Shown here: piece by piece, positions 53,508 through 62,084 of the stretch
Numbering within the stretch: the stretch's first letter is position 1
How the letters are laid out: each line of letters opens with the position of its first letter
NCBI RefSeq assembly: GCF_021502725.1
Contig: NZ_JAKFFS010000001.1
Coordinates: 2,108,001-2,172,000 of the forward strand
Direction: 5' to 3'
Length of the DNA: 64,000 bases
Source: Dyadobacter sp. CY345
Lineage (GTDB): Bacteria; Bacteroidota; Bacteroidia; Cytophagales; Spirosomataceae
The notes under the pieces: generated by a model
Databases searched by the model: none
The model's input: only the letters and a program-made list of their open reading frames with translations
Told to the model about the DNA's origin: nothing
Translations under genes and position numbers: made by a program

Positions 53508-53606
53508 GAATATTAGAAGGACAAAAAAAACCTCAGTTTCTCAACAAAACGCCATTTCTTCGCGTATCGAGTAAAAACAGTAGAGATAATAAAATCAACA
53601 GAGTTT

Positions 53607-54242
53607 ATGAAAAAGTTATTTGGCCTCTCCACGCTGCTATTATTAAGTTTCTTCTTTTCCGGAACTGCATCAGCACAAAAATCCCTTACGTTACTCGGTA
53701 CTTACGGAATCACAAACCAGAGCGATGATTCCGATGGTGCTTATGGTTTCGGAGCGCAGTACCGCTATTTTGTGAAACCCAATATGGCAATCGGTTTGTC
53801 AGCCAAATATATTACAGAAGATATAAATCGCGAGCTTTCTTTAAAAACGATCAGAGGTAGGGCAACGAATATTCCTGTTAATTTAATGGGAGAATATTAT
53901 TTTGGAAGCAGAGGAATAAAACCCTATGTAGGTCTTGAAGTGGGTTTGAATATTCAAAAAATCGAAGGTTTTAATATTATCGTTGATAAATCTACAATCA
54001 GACCGGGTGTTTCCCCTAAGGTTGGAATTATTTTGCCAATGGGAAGACGTTTACAATTTATGGTTGAAGGTTCTTATGATGTTGTTATCGGCTCGGCAAA
54101 CTCAGTGAATGTAGATGCTACTAAAATCGGGAATGAGCTTTATTCAGTAAAAAACAGCAATCAGTCGATTACCGTTACAGGTGGTATCCGTTATATTTTT
54201 GGTAAAATGGAAAAGAAAGTAAAACCTGTTCCGGAGCCTTAA
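53607..54242 (+). CDS. Outer-membrane beta-barrel protein
   Basis: 211 residues with a signal peptide (cleavage near ASAQ), followed by about eight amphipathic strands, for example LTLLGTYGITNQ, FGAQYRYFVKPNMAIGLSAKY, PVNLMGEYYFG, KPYVGLEVGLNI, and the last strand SITVTGGIRYIFG. The pattern fits the OmpW/PF13568-like small beta-barrels common in Bacteroidota. Function is unknown. A strong terminator follows, so it is a single-gene unit. Confidence 0.88.
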   Translation: MKKLFGLSTLLLLSFFFSGTASAQKSLTLLGTYGITNQSDDSDGAYGFGAQYRYFVKPNMAIGLSAKYITEDINRELSLKTIRGRATNIPVNLMGEYYFGSRGIKPYVGLEVGLNIQKIEGFNIIVDKSTIRPGVSPKVGIILPMGRRLQFMVEGSYDVVIGSANSVNVDATKIGNELYSVKNSNQSITVTGGIRYIFGKMEKKVKPVPEP

Positions 54243-54261
54243 TTTTATAATTGTTTCTTAT

Positions 54262-54305
54262 AAAAACCGGCAGCAAGATCTTTACAAGATCAGCTGCCGG
54301 TTTTT
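54262..54305 (+). terminator. Rho-independent terminator after the barrel gene
   Basis: A 13-bp perfect outer stem (54262-54274 and 54293-54305, AAAAACCGGCAGC type) with an inner GATCTT/AAGATC stem and a T-run at the 3' arm. Confidence 0.9.
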
Positions 54306-54357
54306 ATTTGCGATTTCTTTCGTTAATTGCGCACCAGGTTCTTAATTTAAATTCCGC

Positions 54358-54738
54358 ATGTCAGAAAAATCCAATCTATTACTTTCTATTCGCCCCGTTG
54401 TTAAAACTGAACCCGCAATAAATCCGGCAGAGCATTTCCAGAATTTGACACTCCGTCCTATTTTGAGGTTCCAGAATGATACTTTGATCCGCATTTTCAG
54501 AAAATATGTGGTCGAACGAAAAAACACATTCAACACATTGACAGAAGCTGATAAGAAAATATATATCACCAACGCGTTAAGGCAAGATGTAAAACTCCAT
54601 TCGCTTCTAAAAGGTGTCATTATCGGTCATTTTACCGAAGAGGAATGGCAGGTTTATCTGACGGAAGAAACAGATATTAACCGACGTTTATCCAACCTGA
54701 TTTCACAGCGGCTTTTGAGCAATTTAGCAGATATTTAA
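54358..54738 (+). CDS. Conserved small Bacteroidota protein, unknown function
   Basis: 126 residues, cytoplasmic and helical: LRPILRFQNDTLIRIFRKYV, LTEADKKIYITNALRQD, then LKGVIIGHFTEEEWQVYLTE. This matches a small family in Bacteroidota that databases often label glyoxalase without any glyoxalase motif; I see no metal ligands supporting that name. No operon partner lies nearby. Confidence 0.75.
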   Translation: MSEKSNLLLSIRPVVKTEPAINPAEHFQNLTLRPILRFQNDTLIRIFRKYVVERKNTFNTLTEADKKIYITNALRQDVKLHSLLKGVIIGHFTEEEWQVYLTEETDINRRLSNLISQRLLSNLADI

Positions 54739-55170
54739 TCCGCTATTGCTGGATTGAAAACGTGCAGTTGCATACCAACTGACTATTATAGTCTGATAAT
54801 GGATACTGACCTTGTCATATTATTTCGATAGGGATTAAAATTTTAATAAAATAATAATATAAGATATCTCAAACTTATTTGACTCAGAACCAAGCATAAA
54901 ATAAGGAAGTGATTTTCTCTTCTTTATTTTAATTTCCATTTAATACCCTGTTTATCTGTTAGTTGAATCCAATTTAATGCAACCATTACGAAACGATTTC
55001 AATAATTTTCGGACGACTTTTTTTTCATCAATATTTAAATTGTGACAAAAGAAACGCATAATTAACTGGGCGAGAAAATCATTCAAAAACTAGATTGGTT
55101 GTTATGGAAACTATTTTTAAATTTCCCTAGTTTTTATTTAGTCTAAGAACTGTAAAGCCCTAACTATGAT
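54739..55170. other. Intergenic region without a recognisable gene
   Basis: 432 bp, AT-rich. A short hairpin CAGTTG/CAACTG (54765-54781) soon after the previous stop may be a weak terminator. A TATTTTTA near 55111 could be part of the next gene's promoter. No ORF or RNA gene seen. Confidence 0.45.
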
Positions 55171-55536
55171 ATGAGTACCGTACAGATTAAACGAATTTAT
55201 GACCCAAAAGATGAAGCGGACGGCTTCAGAATTCTTGTGGATCGTTTATGGCCTCGCGGGTTGAAGAGAGAAGAGGCAAATGTTGATGAGTGGTTGAAAG
55301 GTGTAGCTCCATCGGCCGATTTGAGAAAATGGTTTAATCACGACCCTGAAAAATGGGAGGAATTCAGGCAGGATTATACCTTCGAATTGCGGCATTGCAT
55401 GTCGTCTGTGCATGACCTTGTTGACAGGATAAAAAAACATAAAACGGTTACGTTGCTTTATGCATCTGACGATGAAAAGCATAATCATGTCGTTGTTTTA
55501 GCTAAGTTTATCAATAATTTGATGCAGTCAAATTAA
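55171..55536 (+). CDS. DUF488 protein (YeaO-like)
   Basis: 121 residues with the DUF488 hallmarks: IYDPKDEADGFRILVDRLWPRGL at the start (core D-R-L-W-P-R-G), WLKGVAPSADLRKWFNHDPEKW, and the C-terminal TLLYASDDEKHNHVVVL (core Y-A-S/A-x-D-x-x-x-N-x-A). These are small cytosolic proteins of unknown function, seen in many bacteria. Its stop overlaps the stop of a convergent small gene by 4 bp. Confidence 0.92.
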   Translation: MSTVQIKRIYDPKDEADGFRILVDRLWPRGLKREEANVDEWLKGVAPSADLRKWFNHDPEKWEEFRQDYTFELRHCMSSVHDLVDRIKKHKTVTLLYASDDEKHNHVVVLAKFINNLMQSN

Positions 55537-55721
55537 TGTCCTGATAGCGTGTTTCTGATTTCCTGCTCGGTGCCGTGAACGAAATGTTTATCGCCATTAT
55601 TCAGGATAATAAGGCTGAATCTGAAATCTGCATCCGGCACAATTTCCTGAATATCAGACTGGTTAATGGCTATTTCGGAATTTTCGTCTTCTTTTAATTT
55701 GAACTTTGCCGCTTTATTCAT
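55533..55721 (-). CDS. Small protein, unknown function
   Basis: 62 residues: a charged start (MNKAAKFKLKEDENSE), then likely strands (FRFSLIILNNGDKHFVHG) and a short final helix (TEQEIRNTLSG). The pattern is like small beta-hairpin proteins with a ligand-free look; no signal peptide or motif. It lies upstream of nothing on its strand and overlaps the DUF488 stop by 4 bp. It is supported by protein-like composition and position, not by a family match. Confidence 0.6.
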   Translation of the reverse strand: MNKAAKFKLKEDENSEIAINQSDIQEIVPDADFRFSLIILNNGDKHFVHGTEQEIRNTLSGH

Positions 55722-55757
55722 CTGTGAGTTTAAAATATTTTTTGGATTTGAATAAAA

Positions 55758-55788
55758 AACACCGGAAAAGCCGTCCGGTGTTTTTTAG
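55758..55788 (-). terminator. Terminator of dps
   Basis: AACACCGGA (55758-55766) pairs with TCCGGTGTT (55774-55782). T-runs flank it on both strands; on the minus strand it directly follows the dps stop codon. Confidence 0.88.
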
Positions 55789-55793
55789 TGATG

Positions 55794-56267
55794 TTATTGT
55801 ATGTGGGCGCGCAGCATCCACGCTATCTTTTCATGTTGTTCCATTAATTGCGTAACATAATCACTGGTTCCGGCATCCTTATGCTGATCAGCAAATGTGT
55901 TGATATTCCCACGGATGAACTCAATAATACTTTCATGATCCTGAAGCAAATATTTAATCAGGCTCAAACTATCATTTCCACCTTCATACTGCTCGGTAAG
56001 GTGACTAAGCTGCAAATAATTTTTGAGTTTAGCCGGAGCAAAATGTCCAAGCTGACGAATTCTTTCGGCTACGCTGTCAAGAATTTCTGCGGATTGTCCA
56101 TACAAATCTTCAAAGTAAACGTGTACCGAATGGAAATCAGGGCCGACAAGGTTCCAGTGTGCATTTAGCGTTTTAGTATATAGGATAAATTCGTCTGCCA
56201 GTAATATAGCAAGTTGGTCAGCGACGATTTTCCTGTTTTCATCTGATATTCCGATTCCTGGTTTCAT
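55794..56267 (-). CDS. dps: Dps-family ferroxidase / DNA-protection protein
   Basis: 157 residues, a four-helix ferritin-like protein. The ferroxidase-site residues fit the Dps spacing exactly: His37 in NAHWNLVGP, His49, Asp64 and Glu68 in DSVAERIRQLG. It forms dodecamers that oxidise and store iron with hydrogen peroxide and protect DNA in stress or stationary phase. No lysine-rich N-terminal tail is present, so direct DNA binding is uncertain. A clear promoter lies at 56343-56372 and a terminator after the stop, so it is monocistronic. Confidence 0.95.
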   Translation of the reverse strand: MKPGIGISDENRKIVADQLAILLADEFILYTKTLNAHWNLVGPDFHSVHVYFEDLYGQSAEILDSVAERIRQLGHFAPAKLKNYLQLSHLTEQYEGGNDSLSLIKYLLQDHESIIEFIRGNINTFADQHKDAGTSDYVTQLMEQHEKIAWMLRAHIQ

Positions 56268-56342
56268 TGGTAAGATTTTTTAAGTTTAATAAGTCAGTGT
56301 AAAAAAGTAACTCTAATTGACATGTTTAGGCTCGCTAAATTA

Positions 56343-56372
56343 CAAAGCTAAAAAGCACTATAATTGTACCAA
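56343..56372 (-). promoter_or_regulatory. Promoter of dps
   Basis: On the minus strand, TTG (56372-56370), a 19-nt spacer and TAGCTTTG (56350-56343) match the Bacteroidota housekeeping consensus exactly. It gives a leader of about 70 nt. Confidence 0.75.
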
Positions 56373-56407
56373 CCGAGGTTATTAATGTATATTTTACTTT
56401 AAATTAA

Positions 56408-57784
56408 TCACTTTTTAATTTTCATTTCAACAGGGTCCCATTGAATAATTTTTTTCTTGAAGTAACTGTCGTTGCAGGCCAAAACCGGGGCGGCTGCACG
56501 GAAGCCAAAAACAGGATCTTCAACGGTTCCCAAAGTGCCTTTTCTCACATTTTCAAAGAAATCACGGAAATGATTTGCGTGCGCATCATCTTCTTTCGGC
56601 GCATCAAAGCGGATTTCTTTCACAGGGTCTGCTTTTCTGGTATCGGCGGGATATCTGGCGTTATACTGCTTCTCAAATTCTTTTTGCTCGCTAGCAGAAA
56701 AAGTCCCGAAACTGTCATATCCACCATAACCCGGCGCTTTTGGCAGTTTCTTTTTGGTGAGGATCAGATTGTTTTCTGTGAATTCAATCTGGCCTTCCGT
56801 GCCGATAATCCGAGTGTTATTGGCGACAGCGCCAGCATTTGCAAAGTTTACCCGCAGAACCATTTGAAAATTTGAATGAAGATCAGTTTTTGGATATTCC
56901 AAAATGGAAACAAGAACATCGGGTACATCACGTCCGTCTTTCCAGTAACTCAATTCTCCTGATGAAAAAATTCGTTCTGGTCCCATAGAGTTGGTTACAA
57001 AGTGAACGCCGGTGATCAGGTGAACGAATAAGTCACCTGCGACACCCGTTCCGTAATCTTTATAATTTCTCCATCGGAAAAAGCGTTTGGCATCAAAAGC
57101 AGTTTTCGGTGCATCTCCTAAAAACGTATCCCAGTCCAGCGTTGTCAGCGAGGCGTCAGTTGGAATAGAGTAATTCCATGCACCAAGCGAATTGAAGCGG
57201 TCATTGTTAGATTCTACAAAATTGATATCACCGATTTCCCCTGCCTGAAAAAGTCTTTTCGCTTCTTTGAAAGAAGCTGAACTGATCCGTTGGCTTCCAA
57301 TCTGCATAGTTTTTCCCGATTTCTTCCAGGCATCAATGACTGATTTCCCCTCGTCAATGTGTTGAACCATCGGTTTCTCACAATACACATGTTTGCCAGC
57401 TTGCAAAGCCGCTTTGGTGATATGGTCATGCCAGTGATCGGGCGTTACGACAAGCACGGCATCGATATCTTTTCTTTCCAGAATCTTTCGATAATCACGG
57501 GTTGTAAAAATATCTTTTCCATAGGTTTCCTTGACATGCGTCAGACGGCCATCATACAGGTCTGCCGCAGCAACAAATTCAGCGTCAGGTGCGCCCCGAA
57601 GAGCTGCTTTGGTGTCCTGATTTCCCTGAATACCCATTCCGATTGTTGCAAAACGGATTTTGTCGTTTGGACTGATTTTCCTCAGATCACGAATGATATT
57701 AAATGGCTTGGCAACGCTTCCTGTTGCAATTAATGCCGAAGCGGCTGTCACGCTTTTGATAAAATGACGGCGGTTACTACTCAT
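56408..57784 (-). CDS. Gfo/Idh/MocA-family oxidoreductase with Tat-like signal
   Basis: 458 residues. The N-terminus (NRRHFIKSVTAASALIATG) has the twin-arginine and hydrophobic stretch of Tat substrates. The Rossmann domain opens with IRFATIGMGIQGNQD; the conserved lysine motif is YCEKPMVQHI, and the C-terminal domain has GTGVAGDLFVHLITGVHF with the catalytic histidine. It is of the longer (glycosyl hydrolase 109 / sugar dehydrogenase-like) group common in Bacteroidota sugar metabolism. Substrate unknown. No linked sugar genes in the window. Confidence 0.92.
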   Translation of the reverse strand: MSSNRRHFIKSVTAASALIATGSVAKPFNIIRDLRKISPNDKIRFATIGMGIQGNQDTKAALRGAPDAEFVAAADLYDGRLTHVKETYGKDIFTTRDYRKILERKDIDAVLVVTPDHWHDHITKAALQAGKHVYCEKPMVQHIDEGKSVIDAWKKSGKTMQIGSQRISSASFKEAKRLFQAGEIGDINFVESNNDRFNSLGAWNYSIPTDASLTTLDWDTFLGDAPKTAFDAKRFFRWRNYKDYGTGVAGDLFVHLITGVHFVTNSMGPERIFSSGELSYWKDGRDVPDVLVSILEYPKTDLHSNFQMVLRVNFANAGAVANNTRIIGTEGQIEFTENNLILTKKKLPKAPGYGGYDSFGTFSASEQKEFEKQYNARYPADTRKADPVKEIRFDAPKEDDAHANHFRDFFENVRKGTLGTVEDPVFGFRAAAPVLACNDSYFKKKIIQWDPVEMKIKK

Positions 57785-57965
57785 GGGTTTAGTGTTATAC
57801 GTTTGGGGATATTCAATTCCCTAAAATAAGTAATAAAAACAGGATGTAATTACGCTCATGACAATTATTCAATAATCACGTAAAAAAGTATAGCCTGACC
57901 AGGCACTAAAATTTTGTGTCAAATAGTATCAACTCGTACATTTAAAATTTAAAAGTATCCAACAA

Positions 57966-58439
57966 ATGCAAAGGAAATTAATTAACGATGAGCTGATAAA
58001 GCTTATCAAAATTGGGAATGCCCATGTTTCGCTGGACGATGCGGTGGCAGATTTATCGCCTGAACTGCGCACGGTTGTACCTGCAAATCTTCCTTATAGT
58101 ATCTGGCAGCTGCTCGATCACATAAGAATCACGCAGTGGGATATCGTTGAATTCTGTTTGTCTGAAAATCATAAGTCGCCGAAATGGCCGGATGATTATT
58201 GGTCAAAAAATCCGGATAAGGTCTCAGATACGACTTGGGAAGACTGTATAGAACAGATTCACCAGGACCGGGAAAGGTTTTTCGATTTATTGGAAAATGA
58301 TGAAATTGATCTTTTAGCGCCTTTTCCTTATGGCGAGGGTCAGAATATTTTCAGAGAAGCGCTTCTGATCGCTGACCATACATCGTATCATTTAGGGGAA
58401 ATTCTGGTTTTACGAAGGCTTTGGAAAGATTGGGACTAA
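57966..58439 (+). CDS. DinB/YfiT-like four-helix protein
   Basis: 157 residues of the DinB fold. The metal-type histidines appear at the expected places: IWQLLDHIRITQWDIVEF in helix 2 and ADHTSYHLGEILVLRRL in helix 4. Members bind a divalent metal and some are thiol S-transferases or damage-related proteins; the role here is not known. It is divergent from the Gfo/Idh/MocA gene and convergent with ligD. No damage-response operator was seen. Confidence 0.88.
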   Translation: MQRKLINDELIKLIKIGNAHVSLDDAVADLSPELRTVVPANLPYSIWQLLDHIRITQWDIVEFCLSENHKSPKWPDDYWSKNPDKVSDTTWEDCIEQIHQDRERFFDLLENDEIDLLAPFPYGEGQNIFREALLIADHTSYHLGEILVLRRLWKDWD

Positions 58440-58464
58440 ATAAAAAAGCACTTCCAACGAGTGG

Positions 58465-60012
58465 TTATGAGTGATGCGATGCTTCCAGTTTTTGGATGGC
58501 TTTTTCAAGATTGATTCCCTTGCCAAGAACACCTTTGAAAAGATCTCCTTTTTTCTCAATTCTTTCGAGCGTGTTTTTTATTGTAAAATCATGGAAATCC
58601 AGCCCACGTTTCACTTCATCCCATTCCAACGGGGTGGAGACAGTTGCGCCTGGTTTCGGGCGAACGCTGTAGGCGCAGGCCAATGTTTGCCCGATACGAT
58701 TTTGAAGATAGTCAACGTAAATCTGGTTTTTCTTACGTTTTGATAGCGATCTTTCAAGTGTCGTAATATCCGGCAATTTTTCATTAACCATGATCGCAAT
58801 GATATTTGCAAACTCTTTGGCTTCGTCGTAGGTATGTTTTTTATTAAAAGGCACATAAACGTGCAGTCCGGAAGAACCGGAAGTTTTGCAGTATCCAACA
58901 ATACCAGCCTGGTCCAGAATTTCCTTGGTTGCGAGCGCCACGTCGATGACATCGTCAAAAGTATTTTTATCTGACGGGTCAATATCAATAACGATATAAT
59001 CCGGATTGTCGAGATTTTCAACCGTCGAATTCCACGGATTCATTTCGATACAACCCAGATTCGCAGTGTACAGCAAACTTTTTTTATCATTACAAACCAG
59101 GTAATCAATCATTTTATCATTCGATTCGGAATGAATTTCTGCCGTTGTTACCCAGTCCGGCGCATTATCTCCCGCATCTTTATGGAAAAATGCCTGTCCG
59201 TTGATTCCATTCGGATTTCTCTTCAACGAAAGCGGCCTGCCTTTTAGGTACGGAAGAATATATTTGGAAACTGAGTCATAATATTCAATCAGGTCGCCTT
59301 TCGTAATTTTCTCGTCGGGCCAATAAATTTTGTCCAGATTTGTCAATTCAAGCTTTGCCTTCGATTTGGAAGCTTTTTTGACGTTGGCGGTATGTACTTT
59401 ATCTGCTGTTTCCGGCTCTGATTTTTCTGCCTTGCCCTGCGTCTTTTTGCTTTTTTCCTTCTTTGAATCGAACGGTTCCAAGGATTTTACCTTCTTGATA
59501 TCATATTTTTTATCAATAGAAAACTCATCCTTGTGTTTGATCAGAAGCCAGTTTTTTTCGCCGTTTTTCATACGGACTAGCACAAAACCGCCTTCGACAT
59601 TCTGGCCTTTTAAAAATACTTTCAACTCACCTTTTTCCAATGCTTTCAAGGCCTCCTTTTCCGTGATTTTTTCAAGATCCTCATTCACCGGAAAAAACGC
59701 GCCATGATCCCAAACATCGACCGTCCCGGCACCATAGTTTCCATCTGGTATTGTTCCGAAAAAGTTGATGTAATTCACAGGATGATCTTCCACTTCCACA
59801 GCAAGCCTTTTATCCTCCGGATTCATGGAAGGACCTTTCGGAACCGCCCAACTTTTCAAAACGCCGCCAAGTTCCAGCCGGAAGTCGTAATGAAGTCGCG
59901 TGCCTTCATGTCGCTGGATCACAAATCGAAAAAGGCTTTCTTTTTCATCATGTGCCTCAGGCTCGGGCGTCTCCTTAAAATTTCGCTTTTTCTTATAATT
60001 GGTAAGTGACAT
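58465..60012 (-). CDS. ligD: LigD-type repair protein: phosphoesterase plus polymerase, no ligase domain
   Basis: 515 residues. The N-terminal 3'-phosphoesterase domain (~15-165) has FVIQRHEGTRLHYDFRLELG and GTIPDGNYGAGTV. A lysine/serine-rich linker (~170-225) leads to the primase-like polymerase domain (~230-500) with LKRNPNGI, the catalytic aspartates in VIDIDPSD and a later one in YVDYLQN, and the KTSGSSGLHVYVPF loop. The ATP-dependent ligase domain (K-x-D-G motif) found in full LigD proteins is absent. It acts with Ku in non-homologous end joining. The start overlaps the Ku stop by 1 nt (TGATG). A separate ligase must supply sealing. Confidence 0.93.
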   Translation of the reverse strand: MSLTNYKKKRNFKETPEPEAHDEKESLFRFVIQRHEGTRLHYDFRLELGGVLKSWAVPKGPSMNPEDKRLAVEVEDHPVNYINFFGTIPDGNYGAGTVDVWDHGAFFPVNEDLEKITEKEALKALEKGELKVFLKGQNVEGGFVLVRMKNGEKNWLLIKHKDEFSIDKKYDIKKVKSLEPFDSKKEKSKKTQGKAEKSEPETADKVHTANVKKASKSKAKLELTNLDKIYWPDEKITKGDLIEYYDSVSKYILPYLKGRPLSLKRNPNGINGQAFFHKDAGDNAPDWVTTAEIHSESNDKMIDYLVCNDKKSLLYTANLGCIEMNPWNSTVENLDNPDYIVIDIDPSDKNTFDDVIDVALATKEILDQAGIVGYCKTSGSSGLHVYVPFNKKHTYDEAKEFANIIAIMVNEKLPDITTLERSLSKRKKNQIYVDYLQNRIGQTLACAYSVRPKPGATVSTPLEWDEVKRGLDFHDFTIKNTLERIEKKGDLFKGVLGKGINLEKAIQKLEASHHS

Positions 60013-60785
60013 CAGGATGCTTTTCTTTTACTGTTTTCGAGACTTTCTTTCAGTTGTGCCATCAAATCCTTACTGCGCGAATGAACCACCTTCATAGTTG
60101 AAGCCGCAGGTTTTTTGCCCTTCGATTTTGCTTTTATCAATGACAAAAGCTTTTCTGTATAGGTATCTTTATATTTGCTTATATCAAAATCGGTGGTCAA
60201 TTGTTCGATCAGGTGAACGGCCATTTTCATTTCCGCGGGTTTAACCTTTACCTCGGGAATATTAAGCTCATCAGTTTCTTTTATCTCAGCATGAAACCTA
60301 ATTTTGTTTAAAACCAGAACGTCACCAATTGGCTTGATTATTACCAGACTTTCCCGGTTTCGCAGCACATAACTACCTAAACCGACCATTCCGGTTTTGG
60401 CGAGGGCCTCACGCAGTAATGCATACGCTCTTATCCCAGATTTTTCAGGTTGCAGATAATAAGGCGTCTCATAATAAATGCTGTCGATTTCCTTTTCATT
60501 TACAAATTCAGCGATCTCAATAATCTTGCTCTGCTCAGGACTGGCTTTTTCAAAATCTTCATCGTCAAGCACCACGTACTGATCGTCTACTTTATAACCT
60601 TTCACGATATTTTCCCAGAGAACTTCCTTTCCAGTATTGGCATTGACTCGTTGGAATTTAATATTTGCCTTGTCCTTTTTGTCAAGCATGTCGAGATCGA
60701 GCTCACTATTCTGAACTGCACTGAATATTTTAATCGGAATATTTACGAGGCCAAATCCAATTGCCCCTGTCCATATCGCTCGCAT
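60012..60785 (-). CDS. ku: Ku protein of bacterial non-homologous end joining
   Basis: 257 residues, a complete prokaryotic Ku: the start [20 protein letters not shown] is the family signature, and the beta-barrel core continues to ~195 with [16 protein letters not shown] and [20 protein letters not shown]. The tail is basic ([12 protein letters not shown] to NSKRKAS), as is usual for the DNA-contacting extension. It forms a ring homodimer on double-strand break ends and recruits LigD, whose gene follows with a 1-nt overlap and so is translationally coupled. Confidence 0.96.
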   Translation of the reverse strand: MRAIWTGAIGFGLVNIPIKIFSAVQNSELDLDMLDKKDKANIKFQRVNANTGKEVLWENIVKGYKVDDQYVVLDDEDFEKASPEQSKIIEIAEFVNEKEIDSIYYETPYYLQPEKSGIRAYALLREALAKTGMVGLGSYVLRNRESLVIIKPIGDVLVLNKIRFHAEIKETDELNIPEVKVKPAEMKMAVHLIEQLTTDFDISKYKDTYTEKLLSLIKAKSKGKKPAASTMKVVHSRSKDLMAQLKESLENSKRKAS

Positions 60786-61117
60786 AAGTTTTCATGGTTT
60801 GTTAGTGAAATTATTCCTGAAAAATCTATGCCGTAATTTATTTGTTGACTGACAGACGTTTACAGCTTCGATCGGGGAAAAATATGGACAGAAAATTTTT
60901 GTATATCCAATCAGTATGACATCCAAATAGCCAGATAATTTGGCATTTATTGACAGAGAATCAAGGGAAATGCGTTTTTTGGTAAAATTAATAGTTCTGA
61001 AATCTGAATATTCTTGACATTTTCTTGTTGCTTTAAGAGAGCGGTTACTATCCTGCATTTTTCCAGTCTAACCACGAGAGAACGCGATTTTGAATTATTT
61101 AAATTGAAAAAAGTAAA
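60786..61117. other. Divergent intergenic region before ku
   Basis: 332 bp, AT-rich. No ORF with coding character, no RNA gene and no exact TAnnTTTG promoter box were seen on either strand. Confidence 0.45.
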
Positions 61118-61420
61118 ATGAAAAGTAAGTATTTGGCCATCGTAATTTTGGCGGGTTTATCAGCAAGTGCATTGATGGAATCCTGTGCAACAAGTAAAGA
61201 ATATTCGGCATCCGGAACGGTTCAAGCGATTGAATTTGGCAAGGATGGTTATACGGCCAGTTTGAAAGATAAGGATGAAAATGATTTCGATGCGCTGATC
61301 AGCGTAGTCCGGATGCAAAAAGATTATAAGGTACTGAAAGTAGGGGATAAGATAGAATTATCCGGCGATACTATTCATCTGGACAATAAGACCAGAATTT
61401 TGGTGAAGAAAATTAAATGA
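61118..61420 (+). CDS. Small exported OB-like protein, possible lipoprotein
   Basis: 100 residues with a hydrophobic N-terminus (YLAIVILAGLSASALMESC); the cysteine at 23 could be lipidated, but the residues before it (M-E-S) make a poor lipobox. The mature part forms a small beta-sheet resembling an OB fold: ASGTVQAIEFGKDGYTASL, then ISVVRMQ, KVGDKIELSGDTI and TRILVKKIK. Function unknown. A terminator hairpin follows. Confidence 0.72.
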   Translation: MKSKYLAIVILAGLSASALMESCATSKEYSASGTVQAIEFGKDGYTASLKDKDENDFDALISVVRMQKDYKVLKVGDKIELSGDTIHLDNKTRILVKKIK

Positions 61421-61433
61421 TTTGAAAGGAAAG

Positions 61434-61459
61434 TGCCCTGATCAATTCCGGGCATTTTT
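61434..61459 (+). terminator. Terminator after the small exported protein gene
   Basis: TGCCC (61434-61438) pairs with GGGCA (61450-61454), followed by five T residues. Confidence 0.65.
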
Positions 61460-61467
61460 CTTATTAC

Positions 61468-61671
61468 TTATTCTTTGGTATAGACCGGAAGAATAATATA
61501 TTTTGAACCATTGTAATCATATTCACTCATCAGCCGCTCAATCACTTTTTCGGCATGGCGTTCGGAAAGGAACTCAGTATACCATTTTCCGATTTCATTT
61601 TGTGCACTGACCGGATGCGGCAATATCCCTTTTTCAGGATCAAGAATAAATATGCTGAAAGTTTTTTCCAT
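61468..61671 (-). CDS. Small cytosolic protein, unknown function
   Basis: 67 residues: FSIFILDPEKGILPHP, a central helix (SERHAEKVIERLMSEYDY) and a final strand (KYIILPVYTKE). It looks like a compact alpha/beta protein and has normal codon use. No family recognised. It is the last of three small genes on the minus strand (61468-62357) that may share transcription. Confidence 0.65.
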   Translation of the reverse strand: MEKTFSIFILDPEKGILPHPVSAQNEIGKWYTEFLSERHAEKVIERLMSEYDYNGSKYIILPVYTKE

Positions 61672-61709
61672 AATTTTTTAGGGCGCATCAGGTGGTTCAA
61701 ATGGGTAGA

Positions 61710-62006
61710 TTACCACTCCGACAAATAATTGTTATTTTTTGCCTCGCTCCGTTTTGTATTTTCAAAAGCGATCTTTATTGTTTCAATTATCTGGTCAAGG
61801 TCGGAATATGCTTCTTCAACGGAGGGGAATTCGTTCTCATGGACAAACAACACATTACTTTCCCTTTCAGTATACTCACCTAATAAAATTATCTTTCCGA
61901 TATAACCTTCATTAATTTTTTCGACTGAGGTGATAATAGCTTCCGGCTTTGAAGCGATTATGGCCAGATCGTCGTAATCAATCCGAAAAATATCAAAATA
62001 ATTCAT
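61710..62006 (-). CDS. Small acidic protein, unknown function
   Basis: 98 residues, acidic, without signal peptide: MNYFDIFRIDYDDLAII, a beta-rich middle (GKIILLGEYTERESNVLFVH) and a helical end (VEEAYSDLDQIIETIKIAF). I chose the ATG at 62006; the frame runs on to 62054, but the promoter -7 box TACCTTTG at 62040-62033 lies inside that extension. One arm of a 15-bp inverted repeat ends 2 bp before the start codon. No family recognised. Confidence 0.65.
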   Translation of the reverse strand: MNYFDIFRIDYDDLAIIASKPEAIITSVEKINEGYIGKIILLGEYTERESNVLFVHENEFPSVEEAYSDLDQIIETIKIAFENTKRSEAKNNNYLSEW

Positions 62007-62007
62007 G

Positions 62008-62070
62008 AGTTTGTGAGTAGAATAATTTGAATCAAAGGTAGAGAATTTACCCAATTTCTACTCACAAACT
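62008..62070. repeat. Perfect 15-bp inverted repeat enclosing a promoter element
   Basis: AGTTTGTGAGTAGAA (62008-62022) and its exact complement TTCTACTCACAAACT (62056-62070) flank 33 bp that contain the -7 box TACCTTTG (62040-62033, minus strand). The proximal arm adjoins the start codon of the 98-residue protein. Confidence 0.8.
62033..62040 (-). promoter_or_regulatory. -7 promoter element of the 98-residue protein gene
   Basis: TACCTTTG fits TAnnTTTG and is placed 26 bp before the start codon. No -33 TTG at the standard 19-nt distance was found. Confidence 0.5.
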
Positions 62071-62084
62071 GTTGGTAAGATGTT

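Noticed and set aside
54739-55170. Possible small RNA in the long AT-rich gap
   Set aside because: Only short, weak inverted repeats are visible, with no promoter plus terminator pair, so no RNA gene can be supported.
62008-62070. Classical invertible promoter (phase variation)
   Set aside because: The enclosed segment is only 33 bp, much shorter than known invertible promoters of Bacteroides (usually over 100 bp), and no invertase gene is nearby. It is kept as a repeat of unknown function.
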